Shown piece by piece: positions 14,693 through 24,778 of a stretch of DNA of 64,000 nucleotides. Below the pieces are notes generated by a model. That model did not search any database and was not told the origin of the DNA. It saw nothing but the letters and a program-made list of their open reading frames with translations. Numbering within the stretch: the stretch's first letter is position 1; each line of letters opens with the position of its first letter. Source of the DNA: Flavobacterium gelidilacus DSM 15343 (GTDB lineage: Bacteria; Bacteroidota; Bacteroidia; Flavobacteriales; Flavobacteriaceae); the NCBI RefSeq assembly GCF_000422685.1, contig NZ_AUGN01000009.1, positions 1-64,000 of the forward strand, in the 5' to 3' direction. A program made the translations under genes and the position numbers.

Positions 14693-16225
14693 ATGCGTCA
14701 ATATATAGGATTACTTTTTGTTGTACTTATAGCTTCGTTAACTTCTTGCAGAAGCGATTTTGATTTTGAAACAAGTTCTGGTGGATTAGAATTTTCAAAA
14801 GACACAGTTTATTTGGATACTGTTTTTACAAATATTGGTTCAAGTACTTATACCTTAAAAGTATATAATAAAAGTAACAAAAATATTTCTATTCCGAGTA
14901 TTCGATTAAACAAAGGGGGAAGTTCAAAGTATCGTTTAATGGTGGATGGAATTCCAGGAAAAGAATTCTCAAATATTGAAATGCTGGCAAAAGATAGCAT
15001 GTTCGTTTTTATTGAAGTTACAAGTGATGTTGCTGCTGCAAATCCTACAGATTTTTTATATACAGATTTTATCGAATTTGGAATTGGAACAAGTCAGCAA
15101 AAAGTAGAATTGGTTACCTTAATTCAAGATGCTTATTTTCTTTATCCTAAAAAATTTAGTGATGGAACAACTGAAACATTACCAATTGGGGAAGATGAAA
15201 TTTATGGCTTCTTTTTAGATGAAACTGACCCTGTTAATGGCAATGAATTAATTTGGAACAACACAAAACCTTATGTAGTCTATGGTTATGCTGCTGTTCC
15301 TTCTAATAAAACATTAACCGTTTTAGCTGGAGCTAGAATACATTTTCATGCTGAATCAGGTTTAATTGTAGCCAATAATGCTTCATTACATATAAACGGT
15401 TCAACATCTACAACAGAAAACTTAGAAAACGAAGTCATTTTTGAAGGAGATAGACTTGAACCAACTTACACTGATGTACCTGGACAATGGGGAACAATTT
15501 GGTTAACACAAGGAAGTACAAATAATTCCATTAAAAATTTAACCCTTAAAAATGCAACTGTTGGGTTATTAGTTACAGGAAATGATGGGACTTCTACTCC
15601 AACTCTTACGATAGAAAATACTCAAATATATAATTGTTCCAATGTTGGAATTTTAGCTAGAACTGGAAACATCACTGGTAAAAATGTGGTTCTAAATAAT
15701 TGTGGTGAAGCTTCTTTTGCAGGAAGTTTTGGAGGTAGCTATGAATTTACACATTGTACATTTTCCAATTATTGGCCTAGTCCAAATCAGACTTGTATAT
15801 TGTTAGATGATTATATTGAAACTTCAAACGGTGATACAATTGAAGAATTAGTAAAAGCAGATTTTATTAATTGTATTGTATATGGTTCAAGTAATTTAGG
15901 AATTTCTCATAAAAAGAAAGGAAGTATTTTCAATTTTAAATATACCAATTGTCTAATTAAATTTATTGATGCAAGTAATCAGTTTACAGGAAATGAACTT
16001 TATAATTTTTCAAGTACACGTTTTGAAAACTGTATTAGAGCATCAAATTCTTCACAAAACAAACCTGATTTTAAAGATCCAACGAATAATGAATTAATAA
16101 TTGGAAGTAATTCTGCTGCTAAAGCTGTAGCAAATAATACATTTTCAACTTTTAACGATATCCTAAACAATCCAAGAACTGGCTCAACTGACATGGGAGC
16201 TTATAATTTTATTATCTTTGACTAA
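14693..16225 (+). CDS. Surface lipoprotein with beta-helix repeats
   Basis: A 510-residue protein that begins with a lipoprotein signal (lipobox ending TSC near residue 18). The first part (about 30-150) is beta-rich, opening with SGGLEFSKDTVYLDTVFT, and looks like an Ig-like domain. From about 190 onward come repeated short strands of the parallel beta-helix type: AGARIHFHAESGLIVANNAS, then TLTIENTQIYNCSNVGILAR and VVLNNCGEA. No catalytic motif is seen. Proteins like this are widespread in Flavobacteria but have no assigned role that I know of. It is followed 22 bases later by another lipoprotein gene and probably shares its transcript. Confidence 0.75.
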   Translation: MRQYIGLLFVVLIASLTSCRSDFDFETSSGGLEFSKDTVYLDTVFTNIGSSTYTLKVYNKSNKNISIPSIRLNKGGSSKYRLMVDGIPGKEFSNIEMLAKDSMFVFIEVTSDVAAANPTDFLYTDFIEFGIGTSQQKVELVTLIQDAYFLYPKKFSDGTTETLPIGEDEIYGFFLDETDPVNGNELIWNNTKPYVVYGYAAVPSNKTLTVLAGARIHFHAESGLIVANNASLHINGSTSTTENLENEVIFEGDRLEPTYTDVPGQWGTIWLTQGSTNNSIKNLTLKNATVGLLVTGNDGTSTPTLTIENTQIYNCSNVGILARTGNITGKNVVLNNCGEASFAGSFGGSYEFTHCTFSNYWPSPNQTCILLDDYIETSNGDTIEELVKADFINCIVYGSSNLGISHKKKGSIFNFKYTNCLIKFIDASNQFTGNELYNFSSTRFENCIRASNSSQNKPDFKDPTNNELIIGSNSAAKAVANNTFSTFNDILNNPRTGSTDMGAYNFIIFD

Positions 16226-16247
16226 CTAACCTTATAACAAATATAGT

Positions 16248-16892
16248 ATGAAAAAAATTATTTTATCAATATTGGCACTTACACTAAGTATTTCTTCATG
16301 TAAAAAGCTAGAAGTAGAGGAAACTGAAACGGTTCCAACACCAGATGAAGTAGTTGTTGATGAAGCAATTGTTGAAACACCTTTAGATTCTGCAGCAATA
16401 GCAAAAGCCTGGACTGATTATGCAACTCCATCAAAAGCTCACGAAATGTTAGCTAAAGACACTGGAACTTGGGATGCTGAAATGACTTTTTGGATGCCTG
16501 ATAGTCCAGAACCTCAAAAAGCAAAATCAGTAGCCACTTACAAAATGATTCTTGAAGGAAAATACCAAGAAGGAACTTTTAAAGGAGAAATGTTTGGAAT
16601 GTCTTTTGAAGGAAGAGGACTGACAGCTTATGACAATGCTTCAAAAGAATTCATAACTATTTGGATTGATAACATGGGAACAGGAATGCTGGTTTCTCGT
16701 GGTCAATATGATGAAGCTTCTAAATCAATCACTTTTTCTGGTAATATGGTTGACCCTGTAACTGGAAAAGAGAAAAAAGTAAAAGAAGTTATTACTTACA
16801 TTGATGATAAAAATCAAAAAATGGAAATGTTTGAAGTAAATTCTGACGGAACTGAATTCAAAAACATGGAAATTCTTTCTAAAAAAAGATAA
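16248..16892 (+). CDS. DUF1579-family lipoprotein
   Basis: A 214-residue envelope lipoprotein (signal ending ISSCK near residue 18). After an acidic, Thr/Val-rich linker (about 20-60), the DUF1579 domain shows its typical blocks: GTWDAEMTFWMPD, MILEGKYQEGTFKGEMFG, FEGRGLTAYDNASKEFITIW, and ISRGQYD-like LVSRGQYDEASK. Family members form a lipocalin-like barrel of unknown function. It is the second gene after the beta-helix lipoprotein and is closed by a terminator. Confidence 0.85.
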   Translation: MKKIILSILALTLSISSCKKLEVEETETVPTPDEVVVDEAIVETPLDSAAIAKAWTDYATPSKAHEMLAKDTGTWDAEMTFWMPDSPEPQKAKSVATYKMILEGKYQEGTFKGEMFGMSFEGRGLTAYDNASKEFITIWIDNMGTGMLVSRGQYDEASKSITFSGNMVDPVTGKEKKVKEVITYIDDKNQKMEMFEVNSDGTEFKNMEILSKKR

Positions 16893-16913
16893 CCTTTCTA
16901 TAATCTAAATTCT

Positions 16914-16942
16914 AAAACTGTCCTAAAACGGGCAGTTTTTTT
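16914..16942 (+). terminator. Intrinsic terminator
   Basis: AAAACTGTCC pairs with GGGCAGTTTT (one G-U pair) and a long T run follows. Confidence 0.85.
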
Positions 16943-17043
16943 TTGTTTTATTACTAAATGTTTAAGTTTCATTTAAGTTTACTAATCTACGTAATAGTGA
17001 AATCATTTTTTTATATATTTATAAAACCCAAATTAATAAACTT

Positions 17044-18882
17044 ATGAAAACTAAATTAACGCTATTGGCATTTGTCTTGCCTTTTTTAGCAATGGCTCAG
17101 ATTCCTTCTGGTTACTACAGTACAGCAACAGGAACAGGTTACACTTTAAAAACCCAACTTTACAACAAAATCAAAGGACATTCCGACAAAGGTTATGCTG
17201 GTTTGTGGACAACCTACTCCACTTCTGACAGAGATAAGCAGTACGAAAATGACAATTCAATTATGGATGTATATTCAGAAAATCCAAATGGATCTGATCC
17301 TTACACTTATAGTTACAGTACAAATCAATGTGGAAATTATAGCACAGAAGGAAATTGCTACAATAGAGAACATATGATTCCTCAATCCGTATTTAATTCA
17401 GCTGCACCAATGGTTTCAGATGCACATCATATCCCACCAACAGATGGAAAAGTAAATGGTATGCGTTCTAATTATCCTCATGGAGATGTTTCTACTGCGA
17501 CATGGACTTCTTTAAATGGAAGTAAATTAGGATTAAGCGCTGTTTCTGGTTATAATGGAACTGTTTTTGAACCTATAGATGAATTCAAAGGTGATATTGC
17601 TAGAATGTATTTTTACTTTGCAACACGTTATGAAAATACAATTGCCAATTATCCTTATGCTATGTTTAATGGAACAAGTAATCAAGTGTTTACAACTTCA
17701 TTTTTAAATATGTTAATTTCTTGGCATAATCAAGACCCTGTAAGTGCAAGAGAAATTGCTAGAAATAATGCTATTTATACTCGTCAAAATAATAGAAACC
17801 CATATATTGATCACCCAGAATATGTTGGTCAAATTTGGGGAGGAACAAGTCCTGTAGCAGATACAACAGCTCCTTCTACTCCATTAAATCTTTTAGCATC
17901 AAATAGTACAACTTCTTCTTTACAATTAAATTGGTCTGCTTCTACGGACAATATTGGTGTTATTGGTTATGATGTTTATATGAATGGAAACTTAAAAGCA
18001 ACAGTAACTTCAACATCTACAACTATAACGGGTTTATCTAGTGGAACAACCTATTCTTTTTATGTAAAAGCAAAAGATGCTGTAGGAAATTATTCTAGCA
18101 ATAGTTCAACAATAAACGCTACAACAACTTCAACTTCTTTAGTAACAGATTTATACTTTTCTGAATATTTAGAGGGTTCATCAAATAATAAAGCATTAGA
18201 AATCGCTAATAACACAGGTAGTTCAATAAGTTTATCATCTTATGTTGTTAAAAAACAAACCAATGGTGCTGGCTCATGGAGTACAGGAATTTCTTTAACT
18301 GGTACTTTAACAAATGGTGCAAAGTTTGTCTTAGTAAATAGTTCAATTGCTTCAACTTGTTATTCAAAAACAACTGCTAATATATCAACAACTGCAACAG
18401 AATTAACCTTTAATGGAAATGATGCAGTTGGTTTATTTAAAAACGGAACTTTAATTGACATCATTGGAACTTTTAATGGTGGAACAGCTGATTTTGCTGC
18501 AAATGAAACTTTAAGAAGAAACACAAATGTGGCCGTTCCTAAAGCAACTTTCAATAAATCAAGTGATTGGACTTCTTATGCTTCTGATACTTGTGGTGGA
18601 ATTGGAAATAAACAAGCAAGTTCTACTAAAGACACTAATTCTATAATTAGCGAATTTGATTTTAAATTATATCCAAATCCATCAAATGGAATCTTTTCAA
18701 TTGAAATGGAAAATGTAAAAAAATATTCAATTGAAATTTATTCAACTTTAGGAAAAATAGTTTATTCTAAAAATGATAATTATCAATCAACATTAAATAT
18801 AAACCACTTACAAACCGGAATTTATTTAATAAAAATTACAACGGATTCTAATACTAAAACAAAAAGAATAATTATCAATTAA
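17044..18882 (+). CDS. Secreted endonuclease I with FnIII, lamin-tail and T9SS domains
   Basis: A signal peptide (residues 1-19, ending AMAQ) is followed by an endonuclease I (EndA/NucM, His-Me finger) domain to about residue 265, with the catalytic block CYNREHMIPQS and the companion SDAHHIPPTDGKVN. A fibronectin type III domain (about 275-360) begins DTTAPSTPLNLLAS. A lamin-tail domain (about 365-505) begins DLYFSEYLEGSSNNKALEI. The last 80 residues are a type-A T9SS sorting domain (FKLYPNPSNGIFSIE ... KRIIIN). It is therefore exported to the cell surface or medium, probably to degrade extracellular DNA or RNA as a nutrient. A single gene with its own terminator. Confidence 0.92.
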   Translation: MKTKLTLLAFVLPFLAMAQIPSGYYSTATGTGYTLKTQLYNKIKGHSDKGYAGLWTTYSTSDRDKQYENDNSIMDVYSENPNGSDPYTYSYSTNQCGNYSTEGNCYNREHMIPQSVFNSAAPMVSDAHHIPPTDGKVNGMRSNYPHGDVSTATWTSLNGSKLGLSAVSGYNGTVFEPIDEFKGDIARMYFYFATRYENTIANYPYAMFNGTSNQVFTTSFLNMLISWHNQDPVSAREIARNNAIYTRQNNRNPYIDHPEYVGQIWGGTSPVADTTAPSTPLNLLASNSTTSSLQLNWSASTDNIGVIGYDVYMNGNLKATVTSTSTTITGLSSGTTYSFYVKAKDAVGNYSSNSSTINATTTSTSLVTDLYFSEYLEGSSNNKALEIANNTGSSISLSSYVVKKQTNGAGSWSTGISLTGTLTNGAKFVLVNSSIASTCYSKTTANISTTATELTFNGNDAVGLFKNGTLIDIIGTFNGGTADFAANETLRRNTNVAVPKATFNKSSDWTSYASDTCGGIGNKQASSTKDTNSIISEFDFKLYPNPSNGIFSIEMENVKKYSIEIYSTLGKIVYSKNDNYQSTLNINHLQTGIYLIKITTDSNTKTKRIIIN

Positions 18883-18887
18883 TTATT

Positions 18888-18920
18888 AAAGGCTTCCTCC
18901 AAAAAAGGAAGCCTTTTTAT
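18888..18920 (+). terminator. Intrinsic terminator of the nuclease gene
   Basis: AAAGGCTTCC pairs perfectly with GGAAGCCTTT and is followed by T-rich sequence. Confidence 0.88.
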
Positions 18921-18967
18921 TTTAACACTTTCCAATAAAAATAGTTAAAAAGTATTTTAATGCGACT

Positions 18968-18997
18968 TTGCTAATTCTACTTTTTAAACTAAATTTG
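18968..18997 (+). promoter_or_regulatory. Promoter of purL (TTG-N19-TAAATTTG)
   Basis: TTG at 18968-18970 and TAAATTTG at 18990-18997 are 19 bases apart, matching the Bacteroidota promoter consensus. The expected start of transcription is a few bases downstream, leaving a short leader before the ATG at 19023. No purine riboswitch is visible. Confidence 0.75.
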
Positions 18998-19022
18998 CAA
19001 TAACAACACAAACAACAACAAA

Positions 19023-22000
19023 ATGATTCATTTCTTCGGAAACGAAAGTGATACTGTTTTTGCCGTACAAACGCAAAACGACCTTTCAGCAGAAACTATT
19101 TCTAAATTAAATTGGTTATTTGGTGACGCTCATAAAATAGATAAATCCGTTCTTGCGGATTTTTTTGTTGGACCTAGAGCTGCAATGATTACACCTTGGA
19201 GTACAAACGCTGTTGAAATTACTCAAAATATGGGAATTTCAGATATTATTAGAATTGAAGAATTCTTTAAAACAACTGAAAATTTCTCTGAATTTGACCC
19301 AATGTTATCTCAAAAATATAATGAACTAAATCAAGACATTTATACAGTTAACATTCTGCCTGAATCTATTATTGAAATTGAAGATATTGCAAAATATAAC
19401 AAACAAGAAGGTTTAGCATTAAATGATGAAGAAGTAACATATCTTGAAAATTTAGCTGAAAAATTAAATAGAAAACTAACCGATTCTGAAGTGTTTGGAT
19501 TCTCACAAGTGAATTCAGAACATTGTAGACATAAAATTTTCAACGGAACATTTATTATTGATGGCATTGAAAAAGACACCTCTTTATTCAAGTTAATTAA
19601 AAAGACTGCTGCTGAAAATCCTAATGATATTGTTTCAGCTTATAAAGATAACGTAGCATTTATAAAAGGTCCTGTTGTAGAACAATTTGCACCAAAAAGT
19701 GCTGACAAACCAGATTTTTATCAAAAAACAGATTTTGAATCAGTAATTTCTATAAAAGCAGAAACACATAATTTCCCAACCACAGTTGAACCTTTCAATG
19801 GAGCTGCAACTGGTGCTGGTGGAGAAATTCGCGATAGATTAGCGGGTGGTCAAGGTTCTTTACCGTTAGCAGGTACTGCTGTTTACATGACATCATATTC
19901 GCGTTTAACAAACAACAGAACATACGAAAATGGTATGCCAGAAAGAAAATGGTTGTACCAAACACCAATGGATATTTTAGTCAAAGCTTCAAACGGAGCA
20001 TCTGATTTTGGAAACAAATTTGGACAACCTTTAATTACAGGTTCAATCTTAACTTTTGAACATGAAGAAGATGGTAGAAAATTAGGGTACGATAAAGTAA
20101 TTATGCAAGCTGGTGGAATTGGTTATGGAAAAGCTTCTCAAGCCCAAAAAGAAAAACCAACTCCTGGTGATAAAATAGTAATTCTTGGTGGTGAAAACTA
20201 CAGAATTGGTATGGGTGGTGCCGCTGTTTCTTCAGCTGACACTGGTGCATTCGGTTCTGGAATTGAATTAAATGCCATTCAACGATCTAATCCAGAAATG
20301 CAAAAACGTGCAGCAAATGCAATTCGTGGTTTAATTGAAAGTGAAACAAATCCTATTGTATCAATTCATGATCATGGAGCTGGTGGTCACTTAAATTGTT
20401 TGTCTGAATTAGTAGAAGAAACTGGAGGTTTAATCGATTTAGATAAATTACCTGTTGGAGACCCAACGCTTTCTGCTAAAGAAATAATTGGTAATGAATC
20501 TCAAGAAAGAATGGGATTAGTTATCGGTCAAAAAGACATAGATACTTTACAAAAAATTGCCGACAGAGAACGTTCTCCAATGTATCAAGTTGGTGATGTG
20601 ACGGATAATCATAGATTCACCTTTGAAAGTAAAACTACTGGTGCTAAACCAATGGATTTTGCTTTAGAGGACATGTTTGGAAGTTCTCCAAAAACTATCA
20701 TGGATGATAAAACTATCGACAGAAAATATGCAGATTTACATTATTTTCCAGATGCTATTCCACAATATTTAGAAGAATTACTAAAACTAGAAGCTGTTGC
20801 TTGTAAAGATTGGTTAACAAATAAAGTAGATCGTTGTGTTGGTGGAAAAGTTGCCAAACAACAATGTGCTGGACCAATTCAATTGCCTTTAAACAATGTT
20901 GGAGTCATGGCTCTGGATTACAAAGGAAAAGAAGGAATTGCAACTTCAATAGGCCACTCTCCTATTTCTGCTTTGGTTAATCCAACTGCTGGAAGTAGAA
21001 CTGCTATTGCTGAAGCTTTATCTAATATTGTTTTTGCTCCTTTAAAAGAAAATTTAAAAAGTGTTTCACTTTCTGCCAACTGGATGTGGGCATGTAAAAA
21101 TGAAGGTGAAGATGCTCGATTATACGAAGCAGTTCAAGCTTGTTCTGATTTTGCTATTGAGTTAGGAATTAATATTCCAACAGGAAAAGATTCGCTTTCT
21201 ATGAAGCAAAAATATGCTAATGAAGAAGTAATAGCTCCTGGAACTGTCATCATATCTGCTGCAGGAAACTGTAATGATATCACAAAAGTAGTTGAACCAG
21301 TTCTTCAAAAAAATAAAGGGTCAATTTATTATATTAATTTATCTCAGGATGCCTTCAAATTAGCAGGAAGTTCATTCGCACAAACTTTGAATAAAATTGG
21401 AAATGATGTGCCAACTATCAAAGATGCTTCTTTCTTTAAAAAAGCTTTTAATGCAATTCAAGATTTAATTAAAGACAACCAAATTGCTGCTGGTCATGAT
21501 ATTGGAAGTGGTGGATTAATTACTACTCTCTTAGAAATGTGTTTCGCAGATGAAAATCTTGGAGCATACATTTCATTCGATAGTTTTTCAGAAAAAGATT
21601 TAGTTAAAATTTTATTTTCTGAAAACATTGGTATTGTTCTTCAAGCCAATGATGATTTAGTTTTTGAAAAAGCTTTAGCTGATATTGAATATTTTAAACT
21701 CGGAACAACAATAGAAGGTAATTCATTAAATATATCACAAAACGGACAACAAACAACATTAAATATTCCTAAATATAGAGAAATGTGGTTTGAAACTTCA
21801 TTCTTATTAGATCAAAGACAAACTAAAAACGGAAAATCATTAGAACGTTTTGAAAATTTTGCCAATCAACCTTTAAAATATACATTCCCAGCTCATTTCA
21901 CTGGAACAAATCCAGTACTAAATGAAACAAAACCAAGACCAAAAGCAGCTATTATACGTGAAAAAGGAAGTAATTCTGAACGAGAAATGGCTAATGCTAT

Positions 22001-22682
22001 GTATTTGGCTGGATTTGATGTAAAAGATGTTCACATGACTGATTTAATATCAGGAAGAGAAACATTAGAAGACATTCAGTTTATTGGTGCTGTTGGTGGT
22101 TTTTCTAATTCAGATGTTTTAGGAAGTGCAAAAGGTTGGGCTGGAGCATTTTTATACAACGAAAAAGCAAACATAGCTTTAAAAAACTTCTTCAAAAGAG
22201 AAGACACACTTTCTGTTGGAATTTGTAACGGTTGCCAATTATTTATGGAATTAGAAGTCATCAATCCAGAACACGAAGTTCATGGAAAAATGAAACACAA
22301 CGATTCACATAAACATGAAAGTGGATTTACATCTGTAACCATTCAAGAAAATAACTCAGTAATGCTAAAAACTCTAGCTGGAAGTACTTTAGGAGTTTGG
22401 ATATCACATGGTGAAGGAAAATTTAATTTACCAAATACAGAAGATCAATATAATATTGTAGCTAAATATGCTTACGAAGGTTATCCTGCAAATCCTAATG
22501 GTTCTGATTACAACACAGCAATGATGTGTGACACAACAGGAAGACATTTAGTAATGATGCCACATATTGAGCGTTCAACTTTCCCTTGGAATTGGGCAAA
22601 TTATCCAAAAGACAGAAACGACCAAGTTTCGCCTTGGATTGAAGCTTTTGTGAATGCAAAACAATGGATTGAAGAAAAATAA
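19023..22682 (+). CDS. purL: Phosphoribosylformylglycinamidine synthase, single-chain PurL
   Basis: A 1219-residue enzyme of the fourth step of purine synthesis, converting FGAR, glutamine and ATP to FGAM. It has the large-type architecture: the N-terminal and linker parts with SQVNSEHCRHKIFNG, two AIRS-like halves (KAETHNFPTTVEPFNGAATG, GAGGHLNCLSELVEE, PTGKDSLSMK), and a C-terminal glutamine amidotransferase domain from about 985. There the nucleophile Cys is in GICNGCQLFMELE and His/Glu are in WISHGEGKF. The full length is intact. It is a lone gene with a consensus promoter and its own terminator. Confidence 0.96.
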   Translation: MIHFFGNESDTVFAVQTQNDLSAETISKLNWLFGDAHKIDKSVLADFFVGPRAAMITPWSTNAVEITQNMGISDIIRIEEFFKTTENFSEFDPMLSQKYNELNQDIYTVNILPESIIEIEDIAKYNKQEGLALNDEEVTYLENLAEKLNRKLTDSEVFGFSQVNSEHCRHKIFNGTFIIDGIEKDTSLFKLIKKTAAENPNDIVSAYKDNVAFIKGPVVEQFAPKSADKPDFYQKTDFESVISIKAETHNFPTTVEPFNGAATGAGGEIRDRLAGGQGSLPLAGTAVYMTSYSRLTNNRTYENGMPERKWLYQTPMDILVKASNGASDFGNKFGQPLITGSILTFEHEEDGRKLGYDKVIMQAGGIGYGKASQAQKEKPTPGDKIVILGGENYRIGMGGAAVSSADTGAFGSGIELNAIQRSNPEMQKRAANAIRGLIESETNPIVSIHDHGAGGHLNCLSELVEETGGLIDLDKLPVGDPTLSAKEIIGNESQERMGLVIGQKDIDTLQKIADRERSPMYQVGDVTDNHRFTFESKTTGAKPMDFALEDMFGSSPKTIMDDKTIDRKYADLHYFPDAIPQYLEELLKLEAVACKDWLTNKVDRCVGGKVAKQQCAGPIQLPLNNVGVMALDYKGKEGIATSIGHSPISALVNPTAGSRTAIAEALSNIVFAPLKENLKSVSLSANWMWACKNEGEDARLYEAVQACSDFAIELGINIPTGKDSLSMKQKYANEEVIAPGTVIISAAGNCNDITKVVEPVLQKNKGSIYYINLSQDAFKLAGSSFAQTLNKIGNDVPTIKDASFFKKAFNAIQDLIKDNQIAAGHDIGSGGLITTLLEMCFADENLGAYISFDSFSEKDLVKILFSENIGIVLQANDDLVFEKALADIEYFKLGTTIEGNSLNISQNGQQTTLNIPKYREMWFETSFLLDQRQTKNGKSLERFENFANQPLKYTFPAHFTGTNPVLNETKPRPKAAIIREKGSNSEREMANAMYLAGFDVKDVHMTDLISGRETLEDIQFIGAVGGFSNSDVLGSAKGWAGAFLYNEKANIALKNFFKREDTLSVGICNGCQLFMELEVINPEHEVHGKMKHNDSHKHESGFTSVTIQENNSVMLKTLAGSTLGVWISHGEGKFNLPNTEDQYNIVAKYAYEGYPANPNGSDYNTAMMCDTTGRHLVMMPHIERSTFPWNWANYPKDRNDQVSPWIEAFVNAKQWIEEK

Positions 22683-22692
22683 TACAAATTAC

Positions 22693-22730
22693 ACCCTTTA
22701 AAAACTTAATTTAAAGGGTATTTTTATTTT
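22693..22730 (+). terminator. Intrinsic terminator of purL
   Basis: ACCCTTTA pairs with TAAAGGGT and is followed by TATTTTTATTTT. Confidence 0.8.
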
Positions 22731-22746
22731 AGTATGCATGCATAAT
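22731..22746. promoter_or_regulatory. Candidate operator of the MarR regulator upstream of the acyl-CoA ligase gene
   Basis: AGTATGCATGCATAAT contains the perfect palindrome TATGCATGCATA (22733-22744). It shares TATGCnnGCATA with the larger palindrome in front of the MarR-fad genes at 24779. Its place about 50 bases upstream of the presumed promoter -33 element leaves the mode of action open. Confidence 0.55.
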
Positions 22747-22797
22747 ATTCTTGTTTTCAATAAGATAAAATAAACAGATTATCATATTCATAAAAAA

Positions 22798-22827
22798 TTG
22801 GTTAATTAATTAAATTTTCATAATTTG
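22798..22827 (+). promoter_or_regulatory. Probable promoter of the acyl-CoA ligase gene
   Basis: TTG (22798-22800), 20 bases, then TAATTTG (22821-22827), one base short of the TAnnTTTG consensus, placed 24 bases before the ATG. Confidence 0.5.
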
Positions 22828-22850
22828 CATTCACTTAATTATGCAAAAAT

Positions 22851-24632
22851 ATGAATACAATTACTAGATTGTTTGACTTTCCTTATCACCAATTAGAAAA
22901 ATATAGTTTATCTGATTCATTAGTTACTAAATATGGTGACGAGTGGATAAAAACTTCAACACAAGAATATTTAGATAAAGCGAATGCTATTTCTAGAGGT
23001 TTATTACGTTTAGGAGTAAATGTAAATGATAAAATTGCTGTTATTTCTTCTTCAAACAGAACAGAATGGCATATCTGTGATGTTGGTATTTTACAAACTG
23101 GTGCTCAAAATGTACCTATTTATCCAACGATTTCAGAAGAAGATTATGAATATATTTTGAATCATTCTGAGTCAATTTACTGCTTTGTATCTGATGATGA
23201 AGTGTATCAAAAAGTTAAAGCCATTCAAAAAAATGTTCCAAAATTAAAAGAAGTCTATTCTTTTAACGAAATAGATGGTTGTAAAAACTGGAAAGAAATT
23301 TTAACTTTAGGAGAAAACAAAGATAATCAAGACCAAGTCGAAGCTAGGAAAGATGCTATTGTTACAACCGATTTAGCAACATTAATATATACCTCTGGAA
23401 CTACCGGAAGACCAAAAGGTGTTATGCTAACGCATCAAAACATTGTTTCAGATGTATTAATGAGTGCTCCAAGAGTACCTTTAAGAGCTGGAGATACAAG
23501 AGCCTTAAGCTTCTTGCCTATTTGTCACATTTTTGAAAGAATGCTTACTTATTTATATCAATACTATGGTATTTCAATCTACTTTGCCGAAAGTATTGAA
23601 AAGATTAGTGACAATTTAAAAGAAGTACATCCACATGTGATGTCAGTTGTTCCTCGATTGTTAGAAAAAGTTTATGATAAAATTTATGCTAAAGGTGATG
23701 CTCTAACTGGAATCAAGAAAAAATTATTCTTCTGGGCTTTAGACTTAGGTATGAACTATAAACCTTATGGCGAAAATGGTGCTTGGTATGAATTCCAATT
23801 AAAAATAGCTCGTAAATTAATTTTCTCCAAATGGCAAGAAGGTCTTGGTGGTGAACTAGAATTATTAGTTTGCGGAAGTGCTGCTTTACAGACGAGACTT
23901 TCAAAAGTTTTCTGTGCGGCAAATATTCCTGTTATGGAAGGATATGGTTTGACCGAAACCTCACCTGTAATTTCTGTTAATGACATGAGAAATGGTGGTT
24001 TTAGAGTTGGATCTGTCGGGAAAGTTCTAGATGGCGTCGAGGTAAAAATAGCTGAAGACGGTGAAATTCTTTGTAAAGGACCAAACGTTATGGTTGGTTA
24101 TTTCAAAGAAGAAGAAAAAACAAAAGAAGTGCTTACAAACGATGGTTATTTTCATACTGGTGATATTGGTGAAATTGATTCTGATGGTTTCTTAAAAATT
24201 ACTGATCGTAAAAAAGAAATGTTCAAAACATCTGGAGGTAAATATGTAGCTCCACAAATTCTTGAAAACAGCTTTAAAGAGTCTAGATTTATTGAGCAAA
24301 TTATGGTTATTGGTGATGGTGAGAAAATGCCTGCAGCTTTTATACAACCTAATTTTGAATTTATCAAGGAATGGGCTGTAAGAAAAAAACTCTCAATTGG
24401 ATCAACCAATAAAGAAATCTCTTCCAACGAAAATGTAATCGCAAGAATACAAGAAGAAGTGAATGATGTAAATGAACACTTTGGAAATTGGGAAAAAATC
24501 AAAAGATTTGAATTAACTCCAGATATTTGGAGTATCGAAGGAGGACATTTAACACCAACAATGAAACTAAAAAGAAAAATAATCATTGGTATATATAAAG
24601 ACCTGTACACTAAAATATATGGTGAAAAATAA
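22851..24632 (+). CDS. fadD: Long-chain acyl-CoA synthetase
   Basis: A 593-residue AMP-forming ligase that activates long-chain fatty acids with ATP and CoA. The AMP-binding P-loop reads YTSGTTGRPKGVMLTHQN. The A5 motif is EGYGLTETSPVIS, the A7/A8 region is GYFHTGDIGEIDSDGFLKITDRKKEMFKTSGGKYVAP, abbreviated here as the TGD...DRKKE...SGGK pattern, and the catalytic Lys lies near the end in LTPTMKLKRK. Length and the C-terminal layout match the bacterial FACL (FAA1-like) group rather than short acetyl-CoA synthetases. It lies directly before the MarR-fad cluster and shares a palindromic operator motif with it, so it probably supplies substrates for that beta-oxidation set. Confidence 0.9.
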   Translation: MNTITRLFDFPYHQLEKYSLSDSLVTKYGDEWIKTSTQEYLDKANAISRGLLRLGVNVNDKIAVISSSNRTEWHICDVGILQTGAQNVPIYPTISEEDYEYILNHSESIYCFVSDDEVYQKVKAIQKNVPKLKEVYSFNEIDGCKNWKEILTLGENKDNQDQVEARKDAIVTTDLATLIYTSGTTGRPKGVMLTHQNIVSDVLMSAPRVPLRAGDTRALSFLPICHIFERMLTYLYQYYGISIYFAESIEKISDNLKEVHPHVMSVVPRLLEKVYDKIYAKGDALTGIKKKLFFWALDLGMNYKPYGENGAWYEFQLKIARKLIFSKWQEGLGGELELLVCGSAALQTRLSKVFCAANIPVMEGYGLTETSPVISVNDMRNGGFRVGSVGKVLDGVEVKIAEDGEILCKGPNVMVGYFKEEEKTKEVLTNDGYFHTGDIGEIDSDGFLKITDRKKEMFKTSGGKYVAPQILENSFKESRFIEQIMVIGDGEKMPAAFIQPNFEFIKEWAVRKKLSIGSTNKEISSNENVIARIQEEVNDVNEHFGNWEKIKRFELTPDIWSIEGGHLTPTMKLKRKIIIGIYKDLYTKIYGEK

Positions 24633-24635
24633 TCA

Positions 24636-24672
24636 AACAAAGCTCTTCTAAATTAGAAGAGCTTTGTTGTTT
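24636..24672 (+). terminator. Strong intrinsic terminator
   Basis: AACAAAGCTCTTCTA pairs perfectly over 15 bases with TAGAAGAGCTTTGTT across a 3-base loop and is followed by GTTTT. Confidence 0.88.
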
Positions 24673-24778
24673 TAATCAATTTTCCCACAATATGACAAAA
24701 AATAAGACATTATATTATGAAATGATTATTTTTTTATTAAAAAATAATTAATATTGAAAAATAATTGTAATTTTTTCT

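Noticed and set aside
18890..19022. Purine riboswitch upstream of purL
   Set aside because: The leader after the presumed transcription start is only about 20 bases, too short for the aptamer.
24152..24640. 162-codon antisense frame in the acyl-CoA ligase gene
   Set aside because: It is the shadow of a conserved gene with all motifs intact on the other strand. The antisense product is a low-complexity Ser/Ile-rich chain.
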